Shown piece by piece: positions 1-8,122 of a stretch of 64,000 bases of DNA. Position 1 is the stretch's first letter. Each line of letters begins with the position of its first letter. Made by a program: the position numbers and the translations under genes. The notes below the pieces were generated by a model. The model made no database searches. It had not been told where the DNA came from and saw nothing but the letters and a program-made list of their open reading frames with translations. The DNA comes from Elusimicrobiales bacterium. Lineage in GTDB: Bacteria; Elusimicrobiota; Elusimicrobia; Elusimicrobiales; UBA9959. The DNA lies in NCBI GenBank assembly GCA_028688015.1, contig JAQTZB010000001.1, positions 475,663-539,662 of the forward strand, in the 5' to 3' direction.

Positions 1-290
1 TCGTAGCGGAGCACGGCGAATCCGGCCCGGGCCAGGCCTTGCGCGAGCAGGATCGCGGAGCCGTTCTTTCCGGGCAGCAGGCGAGAGTTCCAATCCCTGT
101 CCGTCGGTCCACTGCCGGCGACAAAGACGACGGCAGGGTGCGGCCCCGGCGCGGCCGGCAGGGTGAGCGTGGCGGAGACCGTGGTGGCGTCGATGTTCCA
201 GGAGACAGTTTCGGAAACGGGCTGAGGCTGCGCCGAGAGCGCGGCCGGAGTCAGGAGTACGGCAAAAACCGCAGAGGCAGCAATTTTCAT
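1..290 (-). CDS. Secreted alpha/beta-hydrolase-like protein (3' part outside window)
   Basis: Reading leftwards from ATG at 290, 96 codons stay open to the window edge, so the C-terminal part is missing. The first ~20 residues form a signal peptide (Lys at 2, hydrophobic AVFAVLLTPAALSA, then AQP), so the protein is exported. Around residues 50-60 there is VVFVAGSGPTDRDWNS, the strand and oxyanion-hole region of the alpha/beta-hydrolase group that includes secreted dienelactone-hydrolase/prolyl-oligopeptidase-like enzymes; the visible end, AGFAVLRYD, matches the next strand of that fold. The catalytic Ser, Asp and His would lie outside the window. It follows etfA on the same strand after a 19 bp gap. 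Substrate cannot be told. Confidence 0.75.
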   Translation of the reverse strand, partial: MKIAASAVFAVLLTPAALSAQPQPVSETVSWNIDATTVSATLTLPAAPGPHPAVVFVAGSGPTDRDWNSRLLPGKNGSAILLAQGLARAGFAVLRY

Positions 291-309
291 GATGTTCCCC
301 CCGGCGCGG

Positions 310-1509
310 TCACTTGTTAAGGGCGCGCTTGAATTCCCTGGTAAGCGCCGGGACGATCTCGGTCGCGTCTCCGACGATGCCGTAAGTGGCCACCTTGAAG
401 ATGGGCGCGTCCGGGTCCCTGTTGACGGCGACGATGGTCTTAGACGACTGCATTCCTATCAGATGCTGGATCTGGCCCGAGATGCCGCAGGCGATATAGA
501 GCTTGGGCACCACGGTCTTGCCGGTCTGGCCCACCTGGTGCGAGTACGGGATCCAGTCCGCGTCCACGGCGCTGCGGCTGGCGCCGACAGCGCCGCCCAG
601 CACTTTGGCCAGTTCTTCGAGCAGCGCGAAGTTTTCTTTGCTGCCCATACCGCGGCCCCCGGCCACTATGATGTCGGCTTCGGAGATGTTCACGGTGTTC
701 GACAGCTCCTCGACTATGTCGAGCAGCCTGGTGCGGGAGGCGAAAGTCTCCTCCGGGTAGGCCTTGCAGACGACCTCGGCAGTGCGCCCCGGCTGTTTAG
801 CGGCTTCCTGCATGACCTTGTGGCGCACGGTGGCCATCTGCGGCCGGTGGTTGGGGGCTATGATGGTGGCCATGATGTTGCCGCCGAAGGCGGGGCGCGT
901 CTGCAGCAGCAGCCGCTCCTTGGTGTCGACGTCGAGGCCGGTGCAGTCCGCCGTCAGGCCGGCGCCGGTCTTGATGGCCACTCGCGAGATGAGGCTGCGG
1001 CCTATGGTGGTGGCGCCGCAGAGCAATACTTCGGGCTTGTATTCCTCGACGAGGTTGACGAGGACGGCGGTATAGGGGTCGTCCTGGTAGGACTTGAGGG
1101 CGGGATGGTCGACGAGGTAGACTTTGTCGGCGCCGCGCTCGCCCAGCTTGTGCGCGGCGTCTTCCAGACCGTGGCCCAGCAGGACGGCGGCCAGTTTTAC
1201 GCCCAGCTTGTCGGCCAGCTTGCGGCCCTCGCCGAGCAGCTCGAAGGAGATGGACTGGATGGCGCCTCTCTTCTGCTCGCAGAAAACCCAGACGTCCTTG
1301 TAGGCGGAGAGGTCCTTTTTGGGGCCCCCGGCTTTCTCTATCTCTATTGCGGAGAACTTGCAGGCGGCCACGCAGGCGCCGCACAGGGTGCACTTGGCCA
1401 TGTCTATGACGGCCTTGCGCTCGTTCATGTGGATGGCGCCGAAGGCGCAGGCTTTGACGCACAGGGTGCAGCCGGTGCACTTCTCGAGATGTACTTTTAT
1501 GGAGGCCAT
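310..1509 (-). CDS. etfA: Electron transfer flavoprotein alpha subunit with N-terminal ferredoxin domain
   Basis: 399 residues. Residues 1-60 are a two-cluster ferredoxin domain, with Cys at 11, 14, 17, 21 and 40, 43, 46, 50 in two CxxCxxCxxxC sets, so two [4Fe-4S] clusters are expected. The remainder is EtfA: the alpha-domain and a C-terminal FAD domain with GASRSAVDADWIPYSHQVGQ and VNRDPDAPIFKVATYGIVGD. With EtfB it forms a soluble flavoprotein that passes electrons from acyl-CoA dehydrogenase. Known EtfA proteins with such ferredoxin extensions occur in anaerobes, often in electron-bifurcating Etf. The start ATG overlaps the etfB stop by 1 bp, so translation is coupled. Whether this Etf bifurcates cannot be read with certainty from sequence. 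Confidence 0.95.
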   Translation of the reverse strand: MASIKVHLEKCTGCTLCVKACAFGAIHMNERKAVIDMAKCTLCGACVAACKFSAIEIEKAGGPKKDLSAYKDVWVFCEQKRGAIQSISFELLGEGRKLADKLGVKLAAVLLGHGLEDAAHKLGERGADKVYLVDHPALKSYQDDPYTAVLVNLVEEYKPEVLLCGATTIGRSLISRVAIKTGAGLTADCTGLDVDTKERLLLQTRPAFGGNIMATIIAPNHRPQMATVRHKVMQEAAKQPGRTAEVVCKAYPEETFASRTRLLDIVEELSNTVNISEADIIVAGGRGMGSKENFALLEELAKVLGGAVGASRSAVDADWIPYSHQVGQTGKTVVPKLYIACGISGQIQHLIGMQSSKTIVAVNRDPDAPIFKVATYGIVGDATEIVPALTREFKRALNK

Positions 1510-2291
1510 TACACTACCTCCCCTTTGAGCAGTTCGACTAGCTCTTTGGCTACCTCGGCGCAGGTGCCGGAGATGATCTCTCCGCCCTTGCGGGGCTCCG
1601 GGGTGAATATTTTAACGACGCGCGTGGGCGAGCCGTCCAGGCCCAGGGCGGCCGGGTCGGCCTCCAGGTCGGCGGCGGTCCACTTGGCTATCTTGGCTGA
1701 CTTTGCGCGCATCAGGCCTTTGAGGGACGGCATGCGCGGGGTGTTTATTTCCTTTACGACTGTGAAGAGGCAGGGCAGCGGGGTCTCCACCACGTCGTAG
1801 CCTTCCTCGGTCATGCGCTCCACTTTCGCGCTCTTGTCGTTTATCTCGGAGATCTTCTTGACGTAGGTGACCTGGGGGATATCGAGGTGGGTGGAGATGC
1901 CGGGGCCCACCTGGGCGGTGTCGCCGTCGGAGGCCTGCTTGCCGGTTAGGATGACGTCGTAGGCGTCCAGTTTCTCTATGGCGCAGGCGAGGGTATAGCT
2001 GGTGGCCCAGGTGTCGGAGCCGGCGAACTTGCGGTCGCTGACCAGGACGCCCTCGTCACAGCCGAGGCCGATGGCCTCTCTGAGGGCGTTCTCGGCCTGG
2101 GGCGGGCCCATGGTGATGGCGGTGACCTTGCCGCCGCAGCGCTCCTTGATGCGCACGGCCTCCTCGATGGCGTAGGCGTCGAAGGGGTTGATGACGCTCT
2201 CGACGCCGTCGCGGATGAGGGTGTTGGTTACCGGGTCTATCCTGACGTCGGTGGTATTGGGTACCTGCTTGATGCAGACGATTATGTTCAT
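1509..2291 (-). CDS. etfB: Electron transfer flavoprotein beta subunit
   Basis: 260 residues, normal length for EtfB. The N-terminus MNIIVCIKQVPNT and the segment VINPFDAYAIEEAVRIKE are family hallmarks, followed by the nucleotide-binding stretch DVILTGKQASDGDTAQVGP. It partners with the downstream ferredoxin-EtfA; the genes overlap by 1 bp. The acyl-CoA dehydrogenase gene lies upstream on the same strand, separated by 154 bp that contain a palindromic element. Electrons from acyl-CoA oxidation (or, running in reverse, to enoyl-CoA reduction) would go through this Etf in the cytoplasm. Absence of an Etf:quinone oxidoreductase in the window leaves the final acceptor open. Confidence 0.95.
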   Translation of the reverse strand: MNIIVCIKQVPNTTDVRIDPVTNTLIRDGVESVINPFDAYAIEEAVRIKERCGGKVTAITMGPPQAENALREAIGLGCDEGVLVSDRKFAGSDTWATSYTLACAIEKLDAYDVILTGKQASDGDTAQVGPGISTHLDIPQVTYVKKISEINDKSAKVERMTEEGYDVVETPLPCLFTVVKEINTPRMPSLKGLMRAKSAKIAKWTAADLEADPAALGLDGSPTRVVKIFTPEPRKGGEIISGTCAEVAKELVELLKGEVV

Positions 2292-2310
2292 GAATTCTCT
2301 CGCTCTTGCC

Positions 2311-2433
2311 TTCCGGACGGGGCATTACCCCTCTCACCCTGGACTGCAGGGAACCGTTGCGCGGTTCCCCCCCGAAGCGGGGCCCCCCTTCCCCAAAGGG
2401 TTCGAGGGGCAACGCCCCGCCCGGCAGGCGGGC
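2311..2433. repeat. Palindromic intergenic element, copy 1
   Basis: Between the acyl-CoA dehydrogenase stop and etfB. The outer arms 2311-2342 and 2394-2426 are imperfect inverted repeats of about 30 nt (for example ACCCCTCTCACCCT against AGGGTTCGAGGGGC). A central hairpin has arms GGGAACC (2349-2355) and GGTTCCC (2363-2369), and a small GC hairpin ends at about 2433. It aligns in order with the element at 12318-12520, and the outer-arm differences between the copies keep pairing. No coding potential was recognised. It could be a mobile repeat, a structured RNA or a terminator/processing signal. Confidence 0.7.
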
Positions 2434-2445
2434 GCTCGGGGCGCG

Positions 2446-3600
2446 TTACTTCTTGAGGGTTTCCTTGATCATGTTGGCGGCGACGACGTTGCGCTGGATC
2501 TGGTTGGTGCCTTCGTAGATCTGGGTGATCTTGGCGTCGCGCATGTACTTTTCCACCGGGTAATCGCGCATGTAGCCGTAGCCGCCGAGGATCTGGACGG
2601 CGTCGACGGCCACTTTCATGGCGGTGTCGCTGGCGAAGAGCTTTGCCATCGCGGATTCCTTCGACACCGATTTGGCGCCGGAGTCTACCAGTTTGGCTAC
2701 GGAGTAAGTCAGGGCGCGGGCGGCCTCGATCTGGGTGCCCATGTCGGCCAGCATGTGCTGGATGGCCTGGAAGGAGGAGATCGGAGCGCCGAACTGCACG
2801 CGCGTGCGGGCGTAGTCCAGCGCGTGGTCCAATGCGCCCTGGGCGATGCCCACGGCCTGCGCCGCCACGCCGGGGCGGGAGGTGTCGAGGGTTTTGAGGG
2901 CGACGATGAAGCCCATGCCTTCGCGGGAGATCAGGTTGGCGGCCGGTACTTCGCAGTCGGTGAAGATGACTTCGCGCGTCGCGCTGGCGCGAATGCCCAT
3001 CTTCTTCTCTTTCTTGCCGAACTCCATGCCCTTTGTCCCTTTTTCCACTATGAAGGCGCTGGCGCCGCGGATGCCCTTGGATTTGTCGGTGAGGGCTATC
3101 ACGGTGTAGATCTCGGCCTCGCCGGCGTTGGTGATCCACTGCTTGACGCCGTTGAGGATGTACTTGTCGCCCTCCTTACGGGCGGTGGTTTTTATGTTCC
3201 CGGCGTCGGAGCCCGCCTCGGCCTCGGTGAGGCAGAAGGCGGCCAGGCGCCGGCCGGCGGCGATGTCGGGCAGGTATTTCTTTTTCTGCTCGTCGGAGCC
3301 GTGCAGGGCTATCGGCAGTGCGCCCAGCGCGGAGCCGGCGAAGCCCAGGGCTATGCCGCCGCAGGCGCGGGACAGTTCCTCGGTCACGAGGCACATGTCG
3401 AAGATGCCCCCGCCCAGGCCGCCGTACGCCTCGGGCAGGTAGATGCCGAACAGGTCGCTCTCGCCCAGGATCTTCATGATCGGCCAGGCGAACTCCTCGC
3501 TTTCGTCGTACTGCGCCGCTACGGGCTTGATCTTTTCCTGGGCTATCTTGCGCGCCAGGTCCCGTATCATCGCCTGCTGTTCGGTCAGTAAGTAGTCCAT
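2446..3600 (-). CDS. Acyl-CoA dehydrogenase
   Basis: 384 residues, the usual length of short/medium-chain acyl-CoA dehydrogenases. Flavin and substrate segments are clear: AFCLTEAEAGSDAGNIKT near residue 125, KQWITNAGEA, and the C-terminal QILGGYGYMRDYPVEKYMRD. The catalytic base is Glu363 in YEGTNQIQRN. It oxidises acyl-CoA to enoyl-CoA (or works as an enoyl-CoA reductase in butyryl-CoA dehydrogenase/Etf complexes) and exchanges electrons with the EtfAB encoded just downstream. A good AGGAG ribosome site lies 8 nt before the ATG. Butyryl-CoA dehydrogenase is a likely specific identity given ferredoxin-fused EtfA, but chain-length specificity is inference. Confidence 0.93.
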   Translation of the reverse strand: MDYLLTEQQAMIRDLARKIAQEKIKPVAAQYDESEEFAWPIMKILGESDLFGIYLPEAYGGLGGGIFDMCLVTEELSRACGGIALGFAGSALGALPIALHGSDEQKKKYLPDIAAGRRLAAFCLTEAEAGSDAGNIKTTARKEGDKYILNGVKQWITNAGEAEIYTVIALTDKSKGIRGASAFIVEKGTKGMEFGKKEKKMGIRASATREVIFTDCEVPAANLISREGMGFIVALKTLDTSRPGVAAQAVGIAQGALDHALDYARTRVQFGAPISSFQAIQHMLADMGTQIEAARALTYSVAKLVDSGAKSVSKESAMAKLFASDTAMKVAVDAVQILGGYGYMRDYPVEKYMRDAKITQIYEGTNQIQRNVVAANMIKETLKK

Positions 3601-3737
3601 TCGTAATGCTCCTGTTGCAAAAAAATCGCGCCCCTCCGCTGTTTTTCGGGCGTTGCTGATATAAATGGTATCAAAATCTAAAATGGCCGCGCAATTTTAT
3701 ATTATATATATGCAAAAATTCGGTAACATGGCCGCGG

Positions 3738-3790
3738 TAGAATAATAAGGCCGCGGCTTACCCTTTTCGCGCGGCGGTCTTTTTTTGGAG
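3738..3790 (+). promoter_or_regulatory. Putative motA promoter and leader
   Basis: A TAGAAT -10-like hexamer is at 3738-3743 in an AT-rich gap and the ribosome site GGAG is at 3787-3790, nine bases before the motA ATG. The leader in between has a short GCCGCG/CGCGGC hairpin (3750-3755 with 3770-3775) followed by a T run, which could act as a weak attenuator. No convincing -35 was seen. The 199 bp between the divergent acyl-CoA dehydrogenase and motA genes holds nothing else that I recognise. Confidence 0.35.
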
Positions 3791-3799
3791 AATTTAATT

Positions 3800-4570
3800 A
3801 TGGATATAATGACACTGATAGGTTTCCTCCTCGGCGCCGCGGTAGTGGCGTGGGGCGCCGTCTCCTCCGGCGTCGGAGACAAGCTGCTCAACACGCACGG
3901 CATCGTGATAGTGCTGGGCGGCACGCTGGCGGCCATCTTCATCAACACCTCCTACAAGCGCTTCCTGGCCGGCCTGAAGGCCCTGGGCGAGACTTTCGCC
4001 TCGCCCAAGATCCCTTCCGTGGAGGAGGCGGTGCGCACGCTGGTCGGCATGGCCGAGACGGCGCAGAAGCAGGGCGGCATCATGGCCCTGACCAACACCG
4101 ACCCCGCCTTCGCCGGCGGCTTTCTCAAGCGCGCGGTCGCCGTGGCCATGATCAGCGCCGAGTCCCGCGAGACACGGAACATCCTGGAAGAGGAGATCCG
4201 CCGCCGCCGCCTGGACGTGCAGGAGGACTCGAACCTGTACCGCACGGCCGGCGTGCTGAGCCCGATGTTCGGCCTGATCGGCACGCTGTTCGGCATCATC
4301 CAGACGCTGAGCAATATTTCCGATCCCACGGCGATCGGCCGCTCTATGGCCGTGGCCATCACCTCGGCCCTGTTCGGCATCGGCTTCTCCAACATGTTCT
4401 GCGTGCCGGTGGCAAACAAGATCCGCCTGCGCGCCATGGAGGAGACCCTGGTGCTGCAGCTCATCCTCGAGGGTGTGATAGACATCATGTCGGGCAAGAC
4501 CCCCCACCTGATAGAGATGCACCTGCGCGGCTACCAGCCGACGGACGCCTCCGGCGCGAAGGCCAGATAA
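3800..4570 (+). CDS. motA: MotA-like stator subunit
   Basis: 256 residues from ATG 3800 (GGAG nine bases upstream; an upstream in-frame TTG at 3785 would overlap that site and is not favoured). Four membrane spans are visible at about 3-23, 34-50, 148-170 and 180-203, with a charged cytoplasmic region at 60-145. GVLSPMFGLIGTLFGIIQTL and the following SMAVAITSALFGIGFSN match the MotA/PomA pore region, including its conserved prolines. In the inner membrane MotA5MotB2 couples ion flow to torque. The next gene is motB, 6 bp away. No flagellar structural gene is in the window, so a non-flagellar motor, as in gliding or Tol/Exb-type systems, is possible. Confidence 0.9.
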   Translation: MDIMTLIGFLLGAAVVAWGAVSSGVGDKLLNTHGIVIVLGGTLAAIFINTSYKRFLAGLKALGETFASPKIPSVEEAVRTLVGMAETAQKQGGIMALTNTDPAFAGGFLKRAVAVAMISAESRETRNILEEEIRRRRLDVQEDSNLYRTAGVLSPMFGLIGTLFGIIQTLSNISDPTAIGRSMAVAITSALFGIGFSNMFCVPVANKIRLRAMEETLVLQLILEGVIDIMSGKTPHLIEMHLRGYQPTDASGAKAR

Positions 4571-4576
4571 GGATTT

Positions 4577-5203
4577 ATGCGCTTCTACGAACGCGAGGAC
4601 GAACTGGAGAACGAGCTCAACCGCGGCGCGCTGTGGGCCATCACCTACGGCGACATGATGAGCTACCTCATGATCTTCTTCATGATCCTGTTCGCTTTCT
4701 ACAGCTCCAAGAGCATCACCTCGCAGTTCTCGCAGAAAGCCATCGAGGAGACCTTCGGCCGGGATACGCAGGTGGCCAGCACCCTGTTCTCCAAGCACGG
4801 CATCCAGCAGATAGCCCAGGTGGAGATCTCCGCCAACAAGATCAGCATCAATTTTTCGGACCCGATCCTCTTCGCGCCAGGCAGCGACGTGCTGAAGGAA
4901 TCCTCCTACCCCCACCTGCGGCGCCTGACGGCCGTCTTCAAGGACCTGCCCAACCCGATCCAGATAGAGGGACACACCGACAACCGCCCGCTGGGCAAGG
5001 GCACGCGCTTCCGCTCCAACTGGGAGCTCTCCTCCGCCCGCGCCTTCACGGTGCTGCAGTTCTTCGTCAAAGAGGGCGTAGCCCCCGAAAAGCTTTCCGC
5101 CGTAGGCTACGGCGAGTTCAAGCCGGTGCAGTCCAACGAGACCCCCGAGGGGCGGTCCAAGAACCGGCGCATCGAGATCAACATCGTGCGCCACGAGATC
5201 TGA
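4577..5203 (+). CDS. motB: MotB-like stator subunit with OmpA domain
   Basis: 208 residues. A short cytoplasmic N-terminus is followed by one membrane span (about 19-44) that carries Asp26 in ITYGDMMSYLMIFF, the position of the ion-binding aspartate of MotB. The C-terminal half is an OmpA/MotB peptidoglycan-binding domain: IEGHTDNRPL at about 133-142, SSARAFTVLQFF, and AVGYGEFKPV followed by NRRIEINIV. It anchors the stator to the cell wall. It is shorter than enteric MotB (about 310) and closer to compact stators. The gene follows motA by 6 bp and is followed by a kinase gene 4 bp later, suggesting one transcript. Confidence 0.92.
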   Translation: MRFYEREDELENELNRGALWAITYGDMMSYLMIFFMILFAFYSSKSITSQFSQKAIEETFGRDTQVASTLFSKHGIQQIAQVEISANKISINFSDPILFAPGSDVLKESSYPHLRRLTAVFKDLPNPIQIEGHTDNRPLGKGTRFRSNWELSSARAFTVLQFFVKEGVAPEKLSAVGYGEFKPVQSNETPEGRSKNRRIEINIVRHEI

Positions 5204-5207
5204 CGCC

Positions 5208-7328
5208 ATGAAACTGACTACGAGGTTCCTGCTGATCCTGCTGGGCATAGCGGTGCTGCCGCTGGTGCTGGCCGTCGGCTGGAACGTCTACCAGTACAAC
5301 TCCTCTGTGGGCAGCTACTTCGAACTGCACAAGGGCCTCTCGCGCCTCTCCGCCGCCAACGTGGACGAGTGGTTCCTCAATACCAACCGCAACCTGGCCT
5401 TCCTCTACGAGCTGGAGAACCCGCTGCGCGGCCGCACCGTGGACGAAACCCAGGTGATCCGGCAGGCCGCCCGCATAAATTCCGACATCATGTCGCTGAG
5501 CGTGCTCGATAAGAACGGCAAGGAACTGTTCTTCCTGCAGAGCGAGAAAGTGAAGGAGAAGAAGTCCCTGGCAGCCTACGCGGTGGAGCTGGCCACGCGC
5601 GCCAGCGAATCCGGAGTTGTCGCCAGCGGGGACGTTATCTGTCTGAAAGGCCAGGCCTATTTCCCCCTCGCCTACCCGCTGGTGGACGGCCGCGTGGTGC
5701 TCTTCCATTTCTCGATGGACAAGCTGCTGGGCAAGATCAATTCCCAGCAGGCCGGCCGCACCGGCCGCGTCTTCATCTCGGACGGCCAGGGCCGGCCGCT
5801 CCCCTGCCAGGACATGAAGGGCCTGGATTACGTGCCGGCAGAGCTGAAAAAAACCTTCCGGAGCGGCGGCCGCACCGGCACGCTGGCCAAGTTCCAATTC
5901 TCGGGGGAGGACTATTCGGGCGCCTACGCCGCCATAGACAAGCTGGACTGGGCCGCCGTGTCGGTGCAGTCCGAGGACGAGCTCTACGGCAAGCAGCGCA
6001 AGTCCATCGCGGTCTTCTCTTTCCTCGCCGTCGCCATTTTCGTCATCACTATGGTGGTGGTATTCATGGTCTCGGCCCGCATCATACGCCCCGTGAACAA
6101 CATGGTGAACGGCGTGAAGCAGTTCCTTAAGACCCAGCACCTCGACCAGGTGATAGCGTCCGAGGGCTGGCCGGAGATCAAGACGCTGGTCGGCATCCTG
6201 AACCGGCTGATGCTGGAGCTGCAGGCCTACCGCGCCTTCCAGCTTAACCAGATCGTGGAGGAGAAGGGCAAGGCGCAGGCGCTGATAGACACCATCTCCG
6301 ACGGAGTGCTGCTGATAGACGACCGCGGCTCGCTGATCTACTCCAATAATACCGCCCTGCGCCTGCTGGGCATCCCCAAGATCTCGCCCGAGGTGGGCGT
6401 GCCCCGCTCGGTCAAGAACGAGGCTTTCTTCAAGGCGCTCACCGATATGCTGGCCGTCAAGGAGAAATACCTCAAGCAGGAGGTCGACGCGCCGCTCTCC
6501 AACGAGGGCGCCAGCGTGATCAAGAGTTTCCGCATCATCTCCAACCAGTTCCTGCTCGCCACGCTCAAGCGCCCGGGCCGGGTCATCATCATCCGCGACA
6601 TCACGAGCGAGAAGGAGATAGAGAAGGCCAAGGAAGACTTCTTCCACATGATCACGCACGACATGCGCGCCCCGCTCTCTACGCTGCAGGGCTATACCGA
6701 ACTGCTGATGAAGAAGATCGGCCCGTCACCCGCCACCGACAAGTACCTCCAGAGCATGCTCTACTCGTCGCGCCGCCTGCGCGGCATGATCGACGACATT
6801 CTCAACGTCACCAAGCTTGAACGCGGCACGATGGCGCTGCAGCTGGGGCCGGTGGATGCCGCGGCCCTTATAATGCGGATCAAAGATAACCATGAACCGG
6901 TGGCCGGGCCGAAGAATATCAAGCTGCTGGTGTCAGCCCCGCCCGCGAAGCTCGAGTTTACGGCGGACCAGATCCTGCTCGAGCGCGTCATCACCAATCT
7001 GATGGGCAACTCGCTGAAGTTCACCCCCGGCGGCGGCACTATCACCCTGTCGGCGTGGGAGGACGCGCAGAAGGTGTTCTTCGCAGTGGAGGACACCGGG
7101 CCCGGCATCCCCGAGGCCAAGCGCAAGGAGATCTTCGAGAAGTACTCGCAGATGGAGGAGCACAAGAGCCAGGGCTTCGGCCTGGGCCTGGCGATGTGCC
7201 AGATGACGGTGCAGCTCCACAAGGGCGACATCTGGGTGGAGTCGGAGGTGGGCAAAGGCAGCAAGTTCATCTTCACGGTCGCCAAGTCCATGGCCGCCCC
7301 GCCGCCGCCCATCCCTTCCCCCTCTTGA
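5208..7328 (+). CDS. Membrane sensor histidine kinase (extracytoplasmic sensor-HAMP-PAS-HisKA-HATPase)
   Basis: 706 residues. Span 1 is at about 5-27, a large periplasmic sensor region runs to about 265, span 2 is at about 268-288, then HAMP (IIRPVNNMVNGVKQFL), a PAS-like domain (ALIDTISDGVLLIDDRGSLIYSN is its start, quoted in part: DTISDGVLLIDDRG), HisKA and HATPase. The phosphoacceptor is His484 in FFHMITHDMRAPLSTLQ. ATP-site motifs are NLMGNSLKFTP, DTGPGIP and GFGLGLAMC. The C-terminus ends in a Pro-rich tail. It lies 4 bp after motB and upstream of three regulator genes, so it probably signals to them and perhaps controls the stator. The ligand is unknown. Confidence 0.93.
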   Translation: MKLTTRFLLILLGIAVLPLVLAVGWNVYQYNSSVGSYFELHKGLSRLSAANVDEWFLNTNRNLAFLYELENPLRGRTVDETQVIRQAARINSDIMSLSVLDKNGKELFFLQSEKVKEKKSLAAYAVELATRASESGVVASGDVICLKGQAYFPLAYPLVDGRVVLFHFSMDKLLGKINSQQAGRTGRVFISDGQGRPLPCQDMKGLDYVPAELKKTFRSGGRTGTLAKFQFSGEDYSGAYAAIDKLDWAAVSVQSEDELYGKQRKSIAVFSFLAVAIFVITMVVVFMVSARIIRPVNNMVNGVKQFLKTQHLDQVIASEGWPEIKTLVGILNRLMLELQAYRAFQLNQIVEEKGKAQALIDTISDGVLLIDDRGSLIYSNNTALRLLGIPKISPEVGVPRSVKNEAFFKALTDMLAVKEKYLKQEVDAPLSNEGASVIKSFRIISNQFLLATLKRPGRVIIIRDITSEKEIEKAKEDFFHMITHDMRAPLSTLQGYTELLMKKIGPSPATDKYLQSMLYSSRRLRGMIDDILNVTKLERGTMALQLGPVDAAALIMRIKDNHEPVAGPKNIKLLVSAPPAKLEFTADQILLERVITNLMGNSLKFTPGGGTITLSAWEDAQKVFFAVEDTGPGIPEAKRKEIFEKYSQMEEHKSQGFGLGLAMCQMTVQLHKGDIWVESEVGKGSKFIFTVAKSMAAPPPPIPSPS

Positions 7329-7353
7329 AAACGCGGGCGAATTGACATATACT
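7325..7353 (+). promoter_or_regulatory. Promoter for a leaderless regulator gene
   Basis: TTGAAA (7325-7330), a 17 bp spacer and TATACT (7348-7353) form a good sigma-70-type promoter overlapping the kinase stop codon. Only eight bases separate the -10 from the ATG at 7362, so the transcript should start at or next to the start codon. There is no Shine-Dalgarno sequence in that gap. The regulator genes may therefore be made independently of the motAB-kinase transcript. Confidence 0.6.
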
Positions 7354-7361
7354 AAACCTCT

Positions 7362-7748
7362 ATGGAACCCAAAAAGAACCAGATGCTGATCATAGACGAC
7401 AATGTCGAGTTCCGCACTATGGTCTGCGACTACTTCACCGACCTCGGCTTTGCCGTGGACATCGCGGAGAACGGGCGCGAGGGCCTGGCCAAGGCCAAGC
7501 TGATCCGCCCCGACGTCATCCTCTGCGACGTCATGATGCCGGACATCGGCGGCATAGAGGTCATCCGCAACCTGCAGGTCGACGACGATACGCGCGCCAT
7601 CCCGGTCCTCGTCATCACCGGCTCTTTTTTCGACAAGAACATGAGCGAGCTGTTCCGCCAGGAAGCCAACTGCCGCGAATTCATGAGCAAGACCGTGGAG
7701 CTGTCCTACCTGGAAAAGAAAGTTCTGGCGCTGCTCCCCCAAAAATGA
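7362..7748 (+). CDS. CheY-like response regulator 1
   Basis: 128 residues, a lone receiver domain. The acidic pair is Asp12-Asp13, the phosphorylation site Asp56 (ILCDVMMPDIGG), the switch Thr86 and the conserved Lys110 (EFMSK), so all catalytic residues are present. There is no output domain, so it should act by binding a partner, possibly the motor or a kinase. It follows the membrane kinase by 33 bp with its own promoter in the gap, and its stop overlaps the next start (ATGA). Being encoded beside motAB and near a FliG-domain protein, a CheY-like action on the rotor is attractive but unproven. Confidence 0.93.
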   Translation: MEPKKNQMLIIDDNVEFRTMVCDYFTDLGFAVDIAENGREGLAKAKLIRPDVILCDVMMPDIGGIEVIRNLQVDDDTRAIPVLVITGSFFDKNMSELFRQEANCREFMSKTVELSYLEKKVLALLPQK

Positions 7749-8122
7749 CCCCCCGCCCCCGCGTGCTCGTAGTTGACGACGAGCCGGACTACCTCCGCAT
7801 CGCCGCCCGCATCGCCGCAAAGGCCGGCTGCGCGGTGGCCACGGCGCCGGCCGCGCTGCCCGGGCTGAAGCTGGCCGCCGACGAGCCGCCCGACCTGATC
7901 CTGCTCGACGTGGGCCTGCCCGATATCAGCGGCTTCGAGGCCGCGCGGCGCCTGCGCAGGGTGCCGGCGCTGGCCAGGGTCCCGATCATCTTTTTTACCG
8001 TCCGCTCGGAACTGGACATGGTTTCCGAGGGCCTTAAGCTCGGGGCCGCAGGCTACGTGCTCAAGCCCTTCGATCCCGACGAGCTGCTGCGGCGCATAAA
8101 GGCCGCGGTCTTCCCCGCATGA
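7745..8122 (+). CDS. CheY-like response regulator 2
   Basis: 125 residues, a second lone receiver. Asp11-Asp12, phospho-Asp55 (LILLDVGLPDISGFEA), Thr85 and Lys107 (GYVLKPFDPDELL) are all intact. It overlaps regulator 1 upstream and the winged-helix regulator downstream by 4 bp each, so all three are translationally coupled. Two intact receivers between a sensor kinase and a degenerate receiver protein suggest a relay or branched signal, but the wiring cannot be read from sequence alone. Confidence 0.93.
   Translation: MTPRPRVLVVDDEPDYLRIAARIAAKAGCAVATAPAALPGLKLAADEPPDLILLDVGLPDISGFEAARRLRRVPALARVPIIFFTVRSELDMVSEGLKLGAAGYVLKPFDPDELLRRIKAAVFPA

Noticed and set aside
289-1800. Long open frame antisense to etfA/etfB
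   Set aside because: It has no recognisable domain, and its composition is that expected for the third-position GC bias of the real genes on the other strand. Several similarly long antisense frames (for example 28566-30131, 54953-57043 and 48581-50791) were rejected for the same reason.
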